Source of the DNA: Bacteroidales bacterium
GTDB taxonomy: Bacteria; Bacteroidota; Bacteroidia; Bacteroidales; UBA932
Assembly (NCBI GenBank): GCA_017478685.1
Contig: JAFVDC010000043.1
Location: 1-6,111, forward strand
DNA length: 6,111 nucleotides
Direction: 5' to 3'
The notes under the pieces are model-generated. The model had not been told where the DNA came from. It did not search any database and saw only the letters and a program-made list of their open reading frames with translations. Positions 5,576 through 6,111 of this stretch are shown piece by piece. Position numbers and translations under genes: made by a program. Numbering within the stretch: the stretch's first letter is position 1; the number at the start of each line of letters is the position of its first letter.

Positions 5576-5864
5576 GTCGCGGGTCCGGGCTCGATTCGTC
5601 GCAGGCAAGACGTGAATTGTCGCAGGTCAAGTATGGTGTCGCCAGTCTGGCAGGGAAACGTTGCTGGTCAGGACGTAAAAAGTCGCGGGTCCGGGGCTAT
5701 AGCGTTGCAGGTCCGGGCATGAATCGTCGCAAGTCTGCGTTTTTCGGCCGAACTGCGACGCGAATCGGCCATAGAAGCAAAATACCGTCGCAGGTCAGGC
5801 ATTTTTTGCAGACCTGCGACACTCCGTCCAATCACCTGCGACATTTCGGCCCTGGACCTGCGAC
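5576..5864. repeat. right block of 22-bp-phased REP-like units
   Basis: Direct cores start at 5576 (GTCGCGGGT), 5598, 5619, 5638 (GTCGCCAGT), 5660 (GTTGCTGGT), 5682, 5704 (GTTGCAGGT) and 5726 (GTCGCAAGT), giving steps of 22, 21, 19, 22, 22, 22 and 22. After the stem-loop centre, inverted ACCTGCGAC cores start at 5812, 5834 and 5856, exactly 22 bp apart. The arm lengths are reversed compared with the left block: there 3 direct and about 7 inverted units, here 8 direct and 3 inverted. In both blocks the longer arm faces the gene pair. The spacers drift more than the cores. Confidence 0.88.
5722..5823. repeat. central stem-loop module, right copy
   Basis: This is the partner of the module at 3667-3768, with six differences. 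The second hairpin is perfect here: GTCGCAGGTC at 5787-5796 pairs with GACCTGCGAC at 5811-5820 around a 14-nt loop. One of the six differences, C at 3733 against T at 5788, is the base that restores pairing in the right copy. The first, imperfect hairpin is at 5726-5759. Confidence 0.85.
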
Positions 5865-5938
5865 AGAGCGCCGGGCTCTTCCCCCAGACTGAGCATCAAG
5901 ATGGACAAGGAGAGCCGGGGCAACGGACTACACGAAAA

Positions 5939-5985
5939 GTGGAACACCACACAAAGAGGGCACCCCGCAAAGTGGCGGCTCGCCA
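5939..5985 (-). terminator. possible weak terminator downstream of the beta-barrel gene
   Basis: On the minus strand, just after the stop at 5988, TGGCG-AGC-CGCCA (5973-5985) can fold. About 25 nt further on, GTGG-TGTT-CCAC (5939-5950) is followed by TTTT. Neither hairpin is strong with a long U-tract, so this is tentative. Confidence 0.2.
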
Positions 5986-5987
5986 GG

Positions 5988-6111
5988 CTAGAAGGAAAGA
6001 CCTATACCAATCTTGATCTGGGAGCGGGAAGTGGACCAATCCTTGACCTTGGAGAAGTTGAGAAGGCTGTGGTCGTAGCCCACGATTACCTGGATGTCGC
6101 CGGCCTGGATA
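5988..6111 (-). CDS. outer-membrane beta-barrel protein, C-terminal 40 residues (runs off the right edge)
   Basis: Reading the minus strand from the right edge gives a frame ending at the TAG at 5988-5990. The visible residues include IQAGDIQVIVGYDHSLLNF and end in SQIKIGIGLSF. Alternating polar and hydrophobic residues with a terminal phenylalanine are the beta-signal by which the BAM complex recognises outer-membrane barrels, so a barrel protein such as a porin-like or DUF-type OMP is likely. The N-terminus, size and substrate cannot be seen. The gene points towards the RAYT locus from the right, with about 120 nt between its stop and the last array unit. Confidence 0.6.
   Translation of the reverse strand, partial: IQAGDIQVIVGYDHSLLNFSKVKDWSTSRSQIKIGIGLSF

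Larger units (their letters stand above)
3627..5864. mobile_element. RAYT locus: REP-associated transposase gene pair bracketed by two phased repeat blocks
   Basis: The outermost recognisable units are GTCGCAGGT at 3627 and its inverse ACCTGCGAC ending at 5864, and everything between belongs to one architecture: left repeat block, palindrome and promoter, 141-aa gene, RAYT, right repeat block. No target-site duplication is visible just outside these units. RAYTs are known to associate with REP sequences and are often fixed single copies rather than self-mobile elements, so this may be a domesticated locus and not an active insertion. The 141-aa gene looks more AT-rich than the flanking chromosomal genes, which is consistent with separate acquisition. 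Confidence 0.6.

Noticed and set aside
3627..5864. Composite transposon with target-site duplication
   Set aside because: The bases just outside the outermost units (AAGAAA on the left, AGAGCG on the right) do not form a direct repeat, and HUH Y1 enzymes do not normally make such duplications.
5865..5935. Hairpin formed by the CCGGGCTCT and AGAGCCGGGG segments after the right block
   Set aside because: The stem has a mismatch and a bulge with a loop of about 30 nt and no T-tract, so it is not convincing as a terminator or an element end.

Overview
The window looks like a chromosomal stretch of a Bacteroidota bacterium, probably order Bacteroidales. The reasons are promoter -7 boxes of the Bacteroidota type (TAnnTTTG) upstream of several genes, almost no Shine-Dalgarno sequences, a hemerythrin/LuxR fusion regulator, and the tail of an outer-membrane beta-barrel protein. 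No rRNA, tRNA or CRISPR array was seen.

Left part (1-2251, minus strand) is a compact three-gene unit read right to left. It starts with a regulator combining a RIC/ScdA-like N-terminus, a complete di-iron hemerythrin site and a LuxR-type helix-turn-helix. Then come adenine phosphoribosyltransferase (apt) and the first 244 residues of an IMP dehydrogenase/GMP reductase family enzyme (guaB-like) that lacks the usual CBS pair. The regulator and apt are 17 nt apart, and apt and guaB overlap in ATGA. This suggests that purine salvage or interconversion is co-expressed with an iron, oxygen or NO-responsive regulator.

Middle part (2252-3445): a 95-nt divergent intergenic region leads into queH (plus strand, last step of queuosine synthesis). 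Its 3' end overlaps by 40 nt the convergent gene for a small secreted protein with an FG-GAP-like segment. The regulator, queH and the secreted-protein gene each have a TAnnTTTG box only 4-6 nt before the start codon, which hints at leaderless or near-leaderless mRNAs.

Right part (3627-5864) is the most interesting. A REP-associated tyrosine transposase (RAYT, HUH/Y1 family, with a C-terminal extension) lies 2 nt behind an unrecognised 141-aa gene. The pair is bracketed by two non-coding blocks built from a 9-bp core (GTCGCAGGT, or ACCTGCGAC inverted) repeated at a 22-bp period, which is close to two helical turns. In each block direct units run towards, and inverted units run away from, a shared 102-bp centre (96/102 identical between blocks) with two stem-loops. 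The pair has its own Bacteroidota-type promoter (4071-4101), preceded by a separate palindrome plus half-site (3946-4007) that again shows a 22-bp offset. I read the region as a RAYT and its REP-like substrates, or as a domesticated version of such a system; the phased arrays are the part I cannot match to a described element.

The right edge (5988-6111, minus) holds the last 40 codons of an outer-membrane beta-barrel protein.
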